Shown in pieces: positions 23,888 to 34,420 of a stretch of 64,000 nt of DNA. The first letter of the stretch is position 1, and every line of letters starts with the position of its first letter. The notes beneath the pieces are model-generated. The model had not been told where the DNA came from. It searched no databases and saw only the letters and a list, made by a program, of their open reading frames with translations. Origin of the DNA: Cryptomeria japonica (taxonomy: Eukaryota > Streptophyta > Pinopsida > Cupressales > Cupressaceae); NCBI RefSeq assembly GCF_030272615.1, contig NC_081409.1, positions 911,922,340 to 911,986,339 of the forward strand, read 5' to 3'. A program made the position numbers and the translations under genes.

Positions 23888-24032
23888 GGTCACCACCTTT
23901 CATCTATTTCTTGATATTGAAAAAGGAGGACTAGGATAAGAATATTGAGAGCATCCACAAAGGAAACACTTTCATCCAATGAGAGTTAAATGGGAAGGAT
24001 GAAAATGACAAGTGTGACTCCTATCCAAAGAA

Positions 24033-24540
24033 TGTGGTATGGTTAAAGAATGATGTTACCAGATTTTTGCGTTTTGCTATGTTCATCCCTAGCATGGGCA
24101 CATATGATGCATTGTACAACCAAGTCAAAAGCAATGTTAACTTACAAATGAATTGGCACTTTCAATTGGTCCTAAGACCAATTAATTCTAATGAATGTTA
24201 ATTTTATCACAAACTTTATTCATTAAGATCTCAAAATGTGTTTGGCAGCTTTGGAAACTTGAACAACACGATTACTCGCTCAACCTGTGGTATGGTTAAA
24301 GAATGATGTTACCAAGGTTTTTGCGTTTTGCTATGTTCATTCCTAGCATGGGCACATATGACGCATTGTACAACCGAGTCAAAAGGAATGTTTAACTTAC
24401 AAATGAATTGGCACTTTCAATAGGTCCTATGACCAATTAATTCTGAAGAATGTTAATTTTATCACAAACATTATTTATGAAGATCTCAAAATGTGTTTGG
24501 CAGCTTTGGAAACTTGAACAATGCGATTAGTCACTCAACC
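24033..24540 (+). repeat. Near-identical 254-bp tandem duplication
   Basis: Copy 1 is 24033-24285 and copy 2 is 24286-24540. Both begin TGTGGTATGGTTAAAGAATG and end (T)CACTCAACC or CGCTCAACC. They differ at only about a dozen positions, so the duplication is recent compared with the surrounding repeats. Non-coding. It lies a few hundred bases downstream of the polymerase lambda stop codon. Confidence 0.9.
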
Positions 24541-24820
24541 AAATTTTGCATCTCAAAATCCATATCTTACAAGCCGAACTGTCATATACATATTATACAT
24601 CTCCGAGAATCATACAATTTTTCATGGTTGGGATCTTTGTGATTTTGTACAATATGCACAAATTTTACATCAAAAAACTTATGAAGTTAATTGTAAGCAT
24701 CCAAATTATCACACATTTATTTAAAGTGATCAACATCCTTTGGACATTTTGCCCTCTACGCATAATACAAGCACGTACATGTACGATGAAATTATATTCA
24801 TTACAATTGACTTTCCCTCA

Positions 24821-24919
24821 TCAAAGATTCCGTTCATTGGGTTCAAGCCAGGGAAATCCAAGATAATCAAAAACCTCTCTTTCTGTTTCGCATCGGACAC
24901 TTGAACTTGCCTTTGCAAC
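24821..24919 (-). CDS. POLL: DNA polymerase lambda, last coding exon
   Basis: The exon follows a good acceptor (TTTCTTGCAG) and encodes 32 residues ending EREVFDYLGFPWLEPNERNL and a TGA at 24823-24821. This C-terminus is diagnostic of plant family X DNA polymerase lambda, whose proteins end in LGFPWLEPxERNL. The enzyme fills short gaps in base-excision repair and end-joining in the nucleus; the tail is part of the thumb. The exon begins in phase 0, matching the end of the previous exon at 25240. It is intact and undamaged, and too short to be found by ORF length. The N-terminal BRCT domain, 8-kDa and palm exons were not seen in the window. They may lie beyond long introns, or this may be a gene fragment. 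Confidence 0.9.
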   Translation of the reverse strand, partial: VAKASSSVRCETEREVFDYLGFPWLEPNERNL

Positions 24920-25239
24920 CTGCAAGAAATATTGAATGCTGACCATGATTATACAGAGGTCTACATTTTCTGTATGACGCAAAAAATGATTTCACAAAAC
25001 AAAGTTTTACGATAAAACATACTTATACATCTTCATTAAAAGAAATGAAATTCATTGTGTAAAAATAAAGCTTTACTACTCTAGAAATGGATTCATATCC
25101 TAGAAACTCAAACGGCCACAAACTTTATTGCAGCTGAAACCTTATGTAATTCCACATGGCAATATATTTGGAATCCTTGAAGATTAACGTCCTACTACTA
25201 TACAAAAAAGATTTGCAGTCTTCAAGTTCAATGCTATAC

Positions 25240-25321
25240 CTTTTTCCCCGCAGATTGTGTGACTGGGTAAAGGCCAGTATCATCAAGTTTGTAGCCTTTT
25301 TTATCTGCCAGGAGTCTCAAC
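25240..25321 (-). CDS. POLL: DNA polymerase lambda, penultimate coding exon
   Basis: The exon lies between an acceptor (TATTTTTAG) and a GT donor (GTATAG). It encodes LRLLADKKGYKLDDTGLYPV, then TQSAGKK. This is the thumb-subdomain segment RRLRxLAxxKGxxLxDxGLxP of polymerase lambda and its relatives. The first base completes a split codon, which is arginine in the family. The last codon is complete, in phase with the exon at 24919. The two exons are separated by a 320-base intron with consensus ends. Splice phase and order agree with one gene on the minus strand. Confidence 0.88.
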
Positions 25322-27008
25322 CTAAAAATACATTGGATCCATGTGATTAGTGTTTGATCATAGCAAGAAAACTGATTGCAAGAAGAAAGTGATACAAAAG
25401 TGGAACACGTGGCTAAATTTTGTGATTTAGAGTTGCAAAGGATCTATGTAAAGTTGAGACGTCCCACATCTCTCTGTGGAATAGGGAATTTAAGATGCAC
25501 CACTCATTTTGCAAACAAATCAAGATGCTCCATCTCCAACAGGGATACTGATCTGTAAACTACTGGAGTTATTCCCCCAAGCAGTCACAAACTTACAGAC
25601 TTCATCTTTTTGACCCTACAAAATGCCTTCAAACAGACTATCCTCTAGCAAAAATAGAGTTCAAAGCAGTATAACATGTTCATTAAGTTTACATTAACAC
25701 GTAGAGCAGACAACAAAGATCAACAAATGCAAGAAAAACATGCAGCAGTGACTGAGAGACTCCATGCACCCTGGAGAAATCCTGAATAGGCAAAACTCCA
25801 GCAAGAATAAGCTCAAAAGCTTCTCAATCTATTATCTCCAAGACTCATACAAGTGCGTACATGCCTCTAGGGAAACAAAGAGCACACATACACCAAGCTC
25901 TCAACACCCACATCTTGTCCTTGCACCAAATAAGCATGCATCTCTGCCGCTACAACAGTCAAAATGAACAATAACACGAAGGATTTGACAGGACCAACAC
26001 CTTAAACATCTTTCACAAAGCATATATAGACTTAAATTAGCAATCCCATTAGGATTTAGTGGACCAAATAGTTAGTAATAAAGCTCGTAGATAGTGCAAG
26101 CAGTTACAGTGTAGAAGGCAGTTAATTTATTTAATTTATATTCCTGCCACTTTGTAAACAGTATAAATGTCTTTTTGCACTTTAGTATCATCAATCAATG
26201 GTAATTCTTATCCTTACATTATGTAAAAATTATTGTTCACCAAGTATTGTGATTGTTAATTCAAAATTCAATGTTTATTCGCTCAGTAGAATTTATTATG
26301 CCTATCTTTCTGATAAATGTTTACTTCAAATGTCTGGTTATATATGTTAAGGGTTAAATTGCTTTGGTGAATTTGCAAGCTTTGTATTGAGAGTTAGCTC
26401 AAAGGTGTAAATAGCGGCTTTGAACTAAATCCTACATTCAATTTACCACATTTTTCATGTTTAAGCGTTAGCCTATTCAACTCTATATGTGTACTTGTAT
26501 TGTTCAAAATCCATATTTAAATGAACAATGCAACTATCGAGTCTAAGGAATTGTTTTTTGCCAAAAAGCATAAAATTCTTTGCCTAGTGTTGAAAGAGCA
26601 TCTTAGCTTTTACCTTAGGCAAAACCCAAAGATATACATTTATATTTTATTCAACATGAATGCAAACAACCTCAAAAATCATTGTAAAGATTGTAAATTG
26701 CAAGCACATATTGTCTGGTTTAGGTTATTTTTTATTTATTAATGATATCAGTTTTCCAGAAATTCAGCATTGATTATTTTTTATTTTACTAGTAGTTTCC
26801 CCTTCTAATCCAAAGAGCAATATTTTTGCACATCTATTTCATTGTGTGTAACATTGAAAGTTGTGAATTAAAGCACTAACAGTTTTTGGCAACTCAACAA
26901 GAGAACTACATAAGAATACCATCTTGTCCATCAAGTCATTCCCATTTGGCACAATTGTTTTAGAGTGTACAATTTTTTTCAGATTGAAAAGAAGAATCAC
27001 TACAAGCT
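25322..27008. other. Probable polymerase lambda intron plus LTR-like sequence
   Basis: Neither strand shows the palm exon that should precede 25321, so the preceding intron is longer than 1.7 kb or the gene is broken. Around 26100-26220 there is an LTR-promoter-like arrangement (CAGTATAAATG followed by a pyrimidine-rich ATCATCAATCAAT stretch), but LTR ends were not found. No other gene was recognised. Confidence 0.4.
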
Positions 27009-27135
27009 ATGGCTAATAATGTGGATAATCCCATCAACAGCCCATGGGGAAATTGGATTAATTTGTTGGCATCGATAGAAAATCATGAGCTTTCTCATGG
27101 ATCAAGTAAAATTTTTCCCAAGTTCTAGGGTGATA
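27009..27135 (+). pseudogene. Gag-like N-terminal scrap
   Basis: A short frame reads SPWGNWINLLASIENHELSH and then GSSKIFPKF before a stop. It parallels the N-terminus of the gag of the 4651-10656 element (GPWGNVFGSLNL..DGSRKNFPKF). No capsid body follows. Likely the relic of a related element. Confidence 0.35.
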
Positions 27136-27483
27136 GCAAGTAGGAAGTGTTGGTCTAATTGACTTGTCCCTTGAGCCGTGCTCCCTCTTTCACCTATGCC
27201 CAATAATCTCTCAAATAACTTAAATCTTCTGCAGCATTCCAACTCTTCTTCTCAAGACAGTGAATTTGCACCTTGTCTCACTATCTCATTCTCCAATTGT
27301 GATGACCTCAATCCGCAAGATCAACCTACCGGGGACACACCATTGTCATCTAATGTCATTTTGCTACATTTCTCCCAAGATGGTCTAATGGATCCCACTT
27401 ACCCAGCTAGGGATGGCATCACACCTTTACACTTTGTAGTGGCATCCATTGCTCACTGACCACTCGTCGTTCCTTCCTCTTCA

Positions 27484-27785
27484 TTGGTTGACCCAAGCAT
27501 GATCTCTTTTGGGGATTTAGTTGATTCCTTCCAACCTTCTCACACTATTCGACGTAATAATTTGTCCCCAAAAATAATTCACGATTGGCAAGACAAGTTA
27601 GTTGATTGCCAACCTCTAGCTTGCATCCAATGCTCATGTACCACTCATTGCTCCTTGCTCTTCGTTGTTGACCCAAGCATGATCCCTTTTGTGGATTCAG
27701 CCGATTCCTTCCAACCTTCTCACACAATTTGATGTAAATAATTTGTCCCAAAAAATAATTAATGATTGGCAAAACAAGTTGATTC
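27484..27785 (+). repeat. Direct duplication, 180-bp period
   Basis: GTTGACCCAAGCATGATC followed by CTTTT and later TTCCTTCCAACCTTCTCACA occurs at about 27487 and 27667. The similarity runs on through a TAATAATTTGTCCC-type block into the following bases. Function unknown. Confidence 0.8.
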
Positions 27786-28481
27786 CCAACCTCTCTAGCC
27801 TATAGATTGAACCTTTAGCTTGGAATTTCCTCAAAAGGTGTTTAGGCTTTGCTATTACCCTATAATTAATTCCTCTCTTGCACTTTCTTATTGAAATGGA
27901 GAATGTCCTAAGACCTCTGCAAAATAATTTAAGGCATGCAAAACCCCCTATGCATAACTGTAATGTCCCCTTCTTAGTGAGGAGAATTTCAGTGGGCCAT
28001 TAGCCTATTCCGGAGACCCGTAGGCTAATTGAAAGAAGAAATTAGGGTTTCCTACTTTGAGGGGGTATGACATGCATTCTGTTCCGAAGAGAATTTTGGA
28101 CTTACTATTTTTAGTGTCATATTTGACAGTTCCATTTTTAGCAGTTCAGTATTGAACCCCGACACACTTTAGTTTGATGGTTTGCAGCGCCACAATTCAT
28201 GGTTCGATTTGGCCTTATCAATAATTGATTTACAAGTGAATTTTTAAATATTAATACTTTATATTAAAGTTTAATATTTTCCTAAGTCAGTTGGCGATAA
28301 AAAGGAAGAGGAATATTTCATGTTTTAATGTTTTTCTATGTGCAAAAGTGTTCACCTTAGAAAAGTACGAACTTGTGCCTAGACAAGGGGATGCCAAAGT
28401 CATATGGTGACTTGAAATGAAATTCAAATGAGGGTTTAAGAATTTAAGCGCCATTTGAAGATGAATTTGAATCTCAAAGTC

Positions 28482-28489
28482 TATAAATA
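28482..28489 (+). promoter_or_regulatory. TATA box of the solo LTR
   Basis: TATAAATA in the context AAAGTCTATAAATACGAGAG, some 520 bases from the LTR start. It defines the + orientation. Confidence 0.7.
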
Positions 28490-29290
28490 CGAGAGCTTGG
28501 CCTCTCATTTGCCATCCATGAATGAAAATATAACGAAGTGCTGTCGAAATTTTCATTGAGCTTCAGGTAAAGCATACCTCCTAGTATTTGCTGGATTTCT
28601 TGCTCGCGAGATAGCAACTAATCGAGCTTGAGACCTCTCTTCATTCAGGAGAGCGGATTGAAGGACAAAGATGAAGATTTGTGTTTCTTTTTCAGAAGTG
28701 TGGAGTGTTTTCTGAGTTTTTTTATGTTGCTGGTTTGTGTGTGCTGAAGGTGTTTTTTGCTCGTGGCTCCTTGTGTGCTAGACGCGTGGTTCTGGGTATT
28801 GGCTCCATCTATTCCTACCCCTTGGGCGATGAAGTTCACCAATTTGTAGCATGTAAAACGCTGATTTGGATTTTTGGTAGCAAGTTGAACTTTCCAGCAG
28901 GGTTGTACCTTTCCTTGGATGCCTCGGGTTGCGTGCCGACTGTTTGTGGTGTTCGCAGTGCAGGTTTGAGGTTCTGTTTATGTCGTCTATGTTATATCTC
29001 TCATTTTCTTTTGATTTTGTGCAATTCAGAGTTGATTTGGAGAAGTTATGAACAATTTGGGGTGTCCATAGCTTGCTGGTCTGTGTGTTTTTGATGCGTG
29101 TTAGTGATTTTCAGAATTGCAAAGTTGTGAATAAGGAGAGTTTTTGGGTGTGAGTAGTTTATGTTGGATGGGGAGTGATTTTCTATTGTTGCTACAGATG
29201 TAGAACTTGTTATCAGCACTTGATTCTTCATTCTATATGTTTGTAATGCTGGTAGTAGTACTAACAACAATTTCTTGATCTCTCCTAGTC

Positions 29291-29676
29291 CCACTGCATA
29301 AGTGGTAGAGGCTAGCCTTGCCGCCTAGTTTGGACAGTGAATTTAGTAATTGTAATCCATGTTTGCATTGTAAAGTTGATTAGTACTACTAACAACTATA
29401 TTTTGGATTGTTGTTATTTGGCCCACTGCATAAGTGGAAGAGGCAGGCTTGTCGCCTTCTTATATATTGTAACATTGTCCTCCCGCTGAATAAGCGGTTG
29501 AGTTGATTGTAATGTTGTCCTCCCGCTGAATAAGCGATGGAGTTGATAGTAAATTTCATTTCTAGTCCTCCCACTGCATAGGCGGTAGAGTGATTGTTCT
29601 TCAGTTTCTTGTATCATCCTTGGCTGGTTTACCACCAAGTGATCTTCAATATTCTCCATATCCCGCTGAAAAGTGG
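29291..29676 (+). repeat. Six short hairpins with paired arm changes
   Basis: Hairpins CCACT-GCATA-AGTGG at 29291 and 29423; CCGCT-GAATA-AGCGG at 29483; CCGCT-GAATA-AGCGA at 29523; CCACT-GCATA-GGCGG at 29571; CCGCT-GAAA-AGTGG at 29663. The third base pair switches between A-T and G-C in both arms between the first two and third copies. Most copies are followed by GTTGAG or GTAGAGGC. Confidence 0.75.
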
Positions 29677-30884
29677 AAGGGGCTGGCTTGCTGCCCAGAT
29701 ATTGTAAGAAGTTTTCAGTTTGCATCTAACGATCCCCTATGCACTATATGTTCTCACCCTCCCAGATTGGGCTCTTGGTGATCAAAAGGTGTTAGGGTTG
29801 CTTTCCGCAAGATTTAAGATTTTAGTTCTAACCCTAACAGGTGTTTGTATTGCTTGCAAATCTGAAAAAATAATTGGAAAAAATTAAGGGGAATATTACA
29901 ATAACATTCCTTGTGCTAAACTTGTCACCTTCAAAGTTTCAAACAACTAAGTAGACGAAGGCAATGCCACCATCATCTTAAACAAAGATGATTATGTAGC
30001 TGTTGATGTGTTTTTCATGCACATGCGAACACAGAATAAAATACCTAAAGGTACCTTATCCTCTCTTGAGCAAAGTTTCCCGACTGCTGAAGATCTCGCC
30101 GAAGGATCAGTCGAGGCAACTCCAAGGTTCTTGTATGTAGGTTCTCTACTCGTGGATAAGCTCTTTGTGGTATGATGTGATTTTGTTGGAATCACAAGGG
30201 GACTTACACTTGATGACTAAACGTCTGATTTGCTGGAATCACAAGTCCTATTTACTAACTGGAAGACAAACAAATGGCAAAAGATGCAGGGTTCAGGAAG
30301 TCTACTCTACTACCTAGAATGCGAGAAGATGGATGAATGACTAGGTGGAGTCCTACTGGGTTGGGTCTCACCATCAGGCTTGAACAATTCAACACTAGCT
30401 CAATGCGATCTTCTAAGGGGTGCTTTCAATATGTTCAAATCGTACACCATCAGACACTGATCACCATTCAAGATAATGCATGAACAATAGACGTGCAACG
30501 ACTTAAGATTAAGCTCATTTTATTCCAATTGACCACGCAAGGCGCACTTACCATCAGCAAGAGGCTAGTGGTTTGGATTAGACGGATTCCACACAGGTGC
30601 ATTCAACAATTTTCTTCATTCAATCTAATCATCTACCATCTAGAATTGAAGATTCAACAAGAAACCATGCATATTGCAAGAAACGACACACTTCACCATA
30701 ACTTCAATGAAAATGGAGCTTATTTACAATCAATGGCAACAATTTCTTGCCTTGTCCTCCTATTCTACTCTAACTGCTATTCTATTTGCTATTAATCATT
30801 AGCTATTCTAACCTCTATGAACTAACTATTCACCTTCTAACTATTAATGACTAACTATTAGCCTTTACAAATGAGGAGCCAGGG

Positions 30885-30893
30885 CTTATATAG
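30885..30893 (-). promoter_or_regulatory. TATA box of the 5.0-kb LTR
   Basis: Minus strand CTATATAAG in GGGCACTATATAAGCCCTGG. It gives the LTR orientation and places the satellite in U3. Confidence 0.65.
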
Positions 30894-31430
30894 TGCCCTC
30901 AATACAATTCGATGGCTCAGATCAATTTGAGATCAATGGCCAAGATTTTACAATAAAACCCTAATTAGGGTTTGTTACAACAAACTTAATTCTGACCAAT
31001 GAAATAATTGCATTATTTGGACACATGTCTTCTCTGGAATATTTGACCAATGGATAGCCGGGGTAGGTACATCGAAGTTAGTGCCATCTTTGATGAGTCA
31101 GGTACATTGAATCTGGACACGCTGAGGTGGACCAATCCGACTGGAGGAGTGATGACTGAGATGCCACCTTGTCTTTCCTTCAAATGTTGGACTGGAAGAG
31201 GTCGTCCTTGATGAGGCTGGGATGGAGAAGGTCGTCCTTGTTGATGCTGGGCTGGAGAAAGTCGTCCTTGTCCTGGCCTGGTCTTCTTTCATCTGCCAAA
31301 ACAAACCAAAAGATGATTAAGGACACATAATAAATTCATTTCAACATAGCATTTCCTACCTTAAATCATCAACAAGAAGATATCAAAATGAAGTTTGCTT
31401 AAAATCCTTTCCAAGGACAGGCTCCATAAG

Positions 31431-34420
31431 AATTTCGCCCTGGACCCTTTGGAAGGGTCAGGGGCGAATTTTGCATTCCTGGCTTAAATTCTTCTCACCT
31501 TGTGATCATACTTTCTTAGATACATGCCCAAGGAAGTCCTCATTCTCAACCAACACCAAGCTTGATGTAAATTTGGGGCAAAAATGGAGGTTTTAAGAAT
31601 TTCGCTCTAGACCCTTTAAGGGTCAGGAGCGAAATTCCAATTTTAGCTCAATATTTGCATCTTTGGTGGATAAACATCTTTCCAAGGCATTCCAAATAGC
31701 TTCTCTCACCCTAGTCTAGGCCTGACTTAGCACAAAATTTGGAGAAAAGGATGGTTTTAGCGTTTTTCGCTATGGACCCTTTGGAAGGGTCAGAAGCGAT
31801 TTTCAAGTTTTGAGCATATTCCTCCATCCTTTCAACTTCAATTCTCCTCCAAGACTAAGGACACATTGCCTCACTCCTATCTAGGCCATAAAAATCAAAA
31901 TTTCAACTTGTCTTGCAAAGAAAGTAGGTGATCCTAGGATTTTCGCTCTGGACCCTTTGGAAGGGTCAGGAGCGAAATCCTCGGTTTGGGCTAATTTCCA
32001 TCATTTTCAACACCAACTAACTTCAAAAGGCAAGAACATGTCTCCTCGCACCCATCCAAGCCATGAAAACCTAACGTTTGACTAGACTTGCAAGGAAAAT
32101 AGGTGGTTTTAAGATTTTCGCTCTGGACCCTTTGGAAGGGCCAGGAGCGAAAATCACCTTTTGGCTCAATTCCTTCAAGTTTGATAATCATTGTTAAGTC
32201 AAAGTCATTCCTGAGGACCTCTCCCATCAAAACTCACCTTAGTCAGCACTTGGCTTGGCACAAATTTGGGAAAAAAGGTGATTTAGAGAAAATTCACTCT
32301 GGACCCTTTGGAAGGGTCAAGAGCGAATTTCTTAATTTAGGCTTATTCCTCCATCATTTCAAGTTGCACTCACCTCAAAAGGCTAGAAAACAATTCTCCT
32401 CTCAACGTCCAACCCAAGTTTAACTTGATTTTGCAAGGCAAAATAGGTGATTTTAAGATTTTCGTCTTGGACCCTTTGGAAGGGTCAGGTGCGAATTTCC
32501 TCCTCTGGCCTAAAATCATCATTCCTGGAGACAACAATCAACTCAAGGGCAATCTTAAGGGCATCTTTCACCTTGGTCTAGGCATAGCTTAGCATAAATT
32601 TGAAAGGAATAGGTAGATTTTAGGTTTTTCGCTCTGGGCCCTTTGGAAGGGTTAGGAGCAAAAATCTTGTTTTAGGGCTATTTTGCCATCCTTTCAACTT
32701 CAAATTACCTCCAAGACTTAGAACATCTTGCCTCACTCCTCTCCAGGGTATAAAAACCAAAATCTTGACTTGATTTGCAAGGAAAAAAGGGTGATCTTAA
32801 GAATTTCGCTCTAGACCCTTTGGAAGGCTCAGGAGCGAAAATCTCATTTGGCTTCAAAATTTGCATTCTTGGTGACCAAAATCCACTCCAAAGCAATCCA
32901 AATGACCTCTCTCATGCTTGTCCAAGCTTGGCTTTGTTCAAAATTTGGAAGAAAAGATGATTTTAAGGATTTTCGATCTGGACCCTTTGGAAGGGTCAGG
33001 AGCGAAAATCTCTTTTAGGCTCAATTCCTTCATCTTTCATGGTCTCTAGCAACTTAAAGTCACTCTTAAGGGCAACTTCCTCTTGGTTTTGCCTTATCCC
33101 ACACTTGACCTAGCAAAAACTTGATAGCAAAAAGAAGTTTTGAGAAAATTCGCTCTCGACCCTTTGGAAGGGTCAGGAGCGAAATTTTCATTCTTGACCA
33201 AAAATCATTATTTTTTCAACTTGAAACTTCTTTGCAAGGTACGATTTCATCTTTCATTGCCCTAAGAACAAGGTTTCATGTCCAAGAAAGGTCAAAAAAG
33301 TAGGCTAATAAGGAATTTCACTCTGGACCCTTTGGAAGCGTCAGGAGCGAAATTCACTTTCCTGGCTAGAATCCTTCATTTTCATAACTTCCAAACATTC
33401 TCAAAGGCTAAATCATACTCATTCTTCTTCTCATCATGTCTTGGTCATCAAGATTTGGCTAAATAAGGAAAGAAATGCCTCTTAGAGAGATTTTCGCTCT
33501 GGACCCTTTGGAAGGGTCAGGAGCGAAAATCTTAACTTGGGCTAGATTCTTCATTTCTCCCTTTCAAAACGACCTCAAGAGGCAAAGACAAGTTCTTTCT
33601 CTTCCATCCACATCATAACAAATCAAAACTTGATCTTCTTCATTGCAAAAATAAGAGCTTTTAGGAATTTCGCTCTGGACCCTTTGGAAGGGTCAGGAGC
33701 GAAATTCCAATTTTGGTCCAAAATCCTTCATTTCTCAACGCTTTCAAACACTTAAAAAGGCAACAAGAATGTCCATCCTTCCTTCCAAGATACCCTGGAA
33801 ATAAAAAATTAGTCAAACTTAGGAGGAAATGAGCTTTAAGAAGATTTTCGCTCTGGACCCTTTGGAAGGGTCATGAGCGAAAATCTCATTCTAGGCTAGA
33901 TTACTCACTTTTCAAACTTCGAACCACCTCAAGAAGCAAACTTAGATCATTTTCCACCTGAGGAAGAAGGTTTCAAGGTCAAACAAGGTAGCAAATGAAG
34001 TTTATGATGAATTTCGCTCTAGACCCTTTGGAAGGGTCAGGAGCGAAATTCTCCTTTAGGCCAAAATCTTGTTCTTCAAAATCAATCAAACTCCCTCTCA
34101 AGGCAAAAACATACCCATTCATCTCCCATCAAGCCAACGCCTAGCCAAAATAAGGAGGAAAACAAGAGTTATAAAGATTTTCGCTCTAGACCCTTTGGAA
34201 GGGTCAAGAGCGAAATTCCTAATCTTGGCCAAGATCCTGACTTCATTTTCACATTTCTTCATTCAAACAAGCGTTTTTACCTTCATTCAAGCCTATGAAT
34301 GCATTAGTTGTAGGTTTTGGTCAAAGTAGAATGTCTTATGGAGAATTTCGCTCTGGACCCTTTGGAAGGGCCAGGTTTGAAATTCGCTTTGGACCCTTTG
34401 GAAGGGTCAAGAGCGAAATT
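31431..34420. repeat. Hairpin satellite: 19 copies, period about 171 bp
   Basis: Nineteen copies of a near-perfect 37-40-base inverted repeat. The outer arms are TTTCGCTC / GAGCGAAA and the inner arms GACCCTT / AAGGGTC around a TGG loop. Starts, approximately: 31431, 31597, 31763, 31939, 32113, 32290, 32457, 32625, 32801, 32969, 33147, 33313, 33490, 33666, 33842, 34009, 34177, 34344, 34382. Spacers of about 130 bases are much more diverged than the hairpins. The last two copies are only 38 bases apart and the 18th has lost its right outer arm. Confidence 0.95.

Larger units (their letters stand above)
27959..29900 (+). mobile_element. Solo LTR, 1.9 kb (family shared with 38986-40503)
   Basis: 1942 bp starting TGTAATGTCCCC and ending GGGGAATATTACA, flanked by the 5-bp duplication ATAAC (27954-27958 and 29901-29905). 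There is a TATA box at 28482-28489 and no protein domain, primer site or second LTR, so it is a solo LTR left by recombination. About 40 bases from the start is an inverted repeat ATTAGCCTA (27999-28007) / TAGGCTAAT (28021-28029). The transcribed part carries six short hairpins (29291-29676). Confidence 0.88.

Noticed and set aside
25376-25558. 60-codon plus-strand ORF beside the polymerase lambda exon
   Set aside because: Opposite strand to the gene and with no recognisable content; lies in its intron.
25540-25660. Possible further polymerase lambda exon on the minus strand with a GTAAGT donor near 25595-25590
   Set aside because: The preceding sequence has a stop in the relevant frame and only a very weak resemblance to the family; the phase was not shown to fit.
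26080-26500. Solo LTR of a copia type around the TATA at 26163
   Set aside because: Promoter-like layout only; no TG..CA ends with a matching 5-bp duplication were found.
30493-30795. 100-codon plus-strand ORF
   Set aside because: Runs antisense through the transcribed part of the minus-strand 5-kb LTR; no domain.
31098-34329. ORFs of 60-106 codons through the satellite (for example FALDPLEGSGAK repeats)
   Set aside because: Translations of the hairpin repeat; recurring peptides reflect the DNA repeat, not a gene.
31431-34420. CRISPR array
   Set aside because: Regular hairpin repeats, but spacers of about 130 bases are related to each other and the context is a plant LTR; no cas genes.
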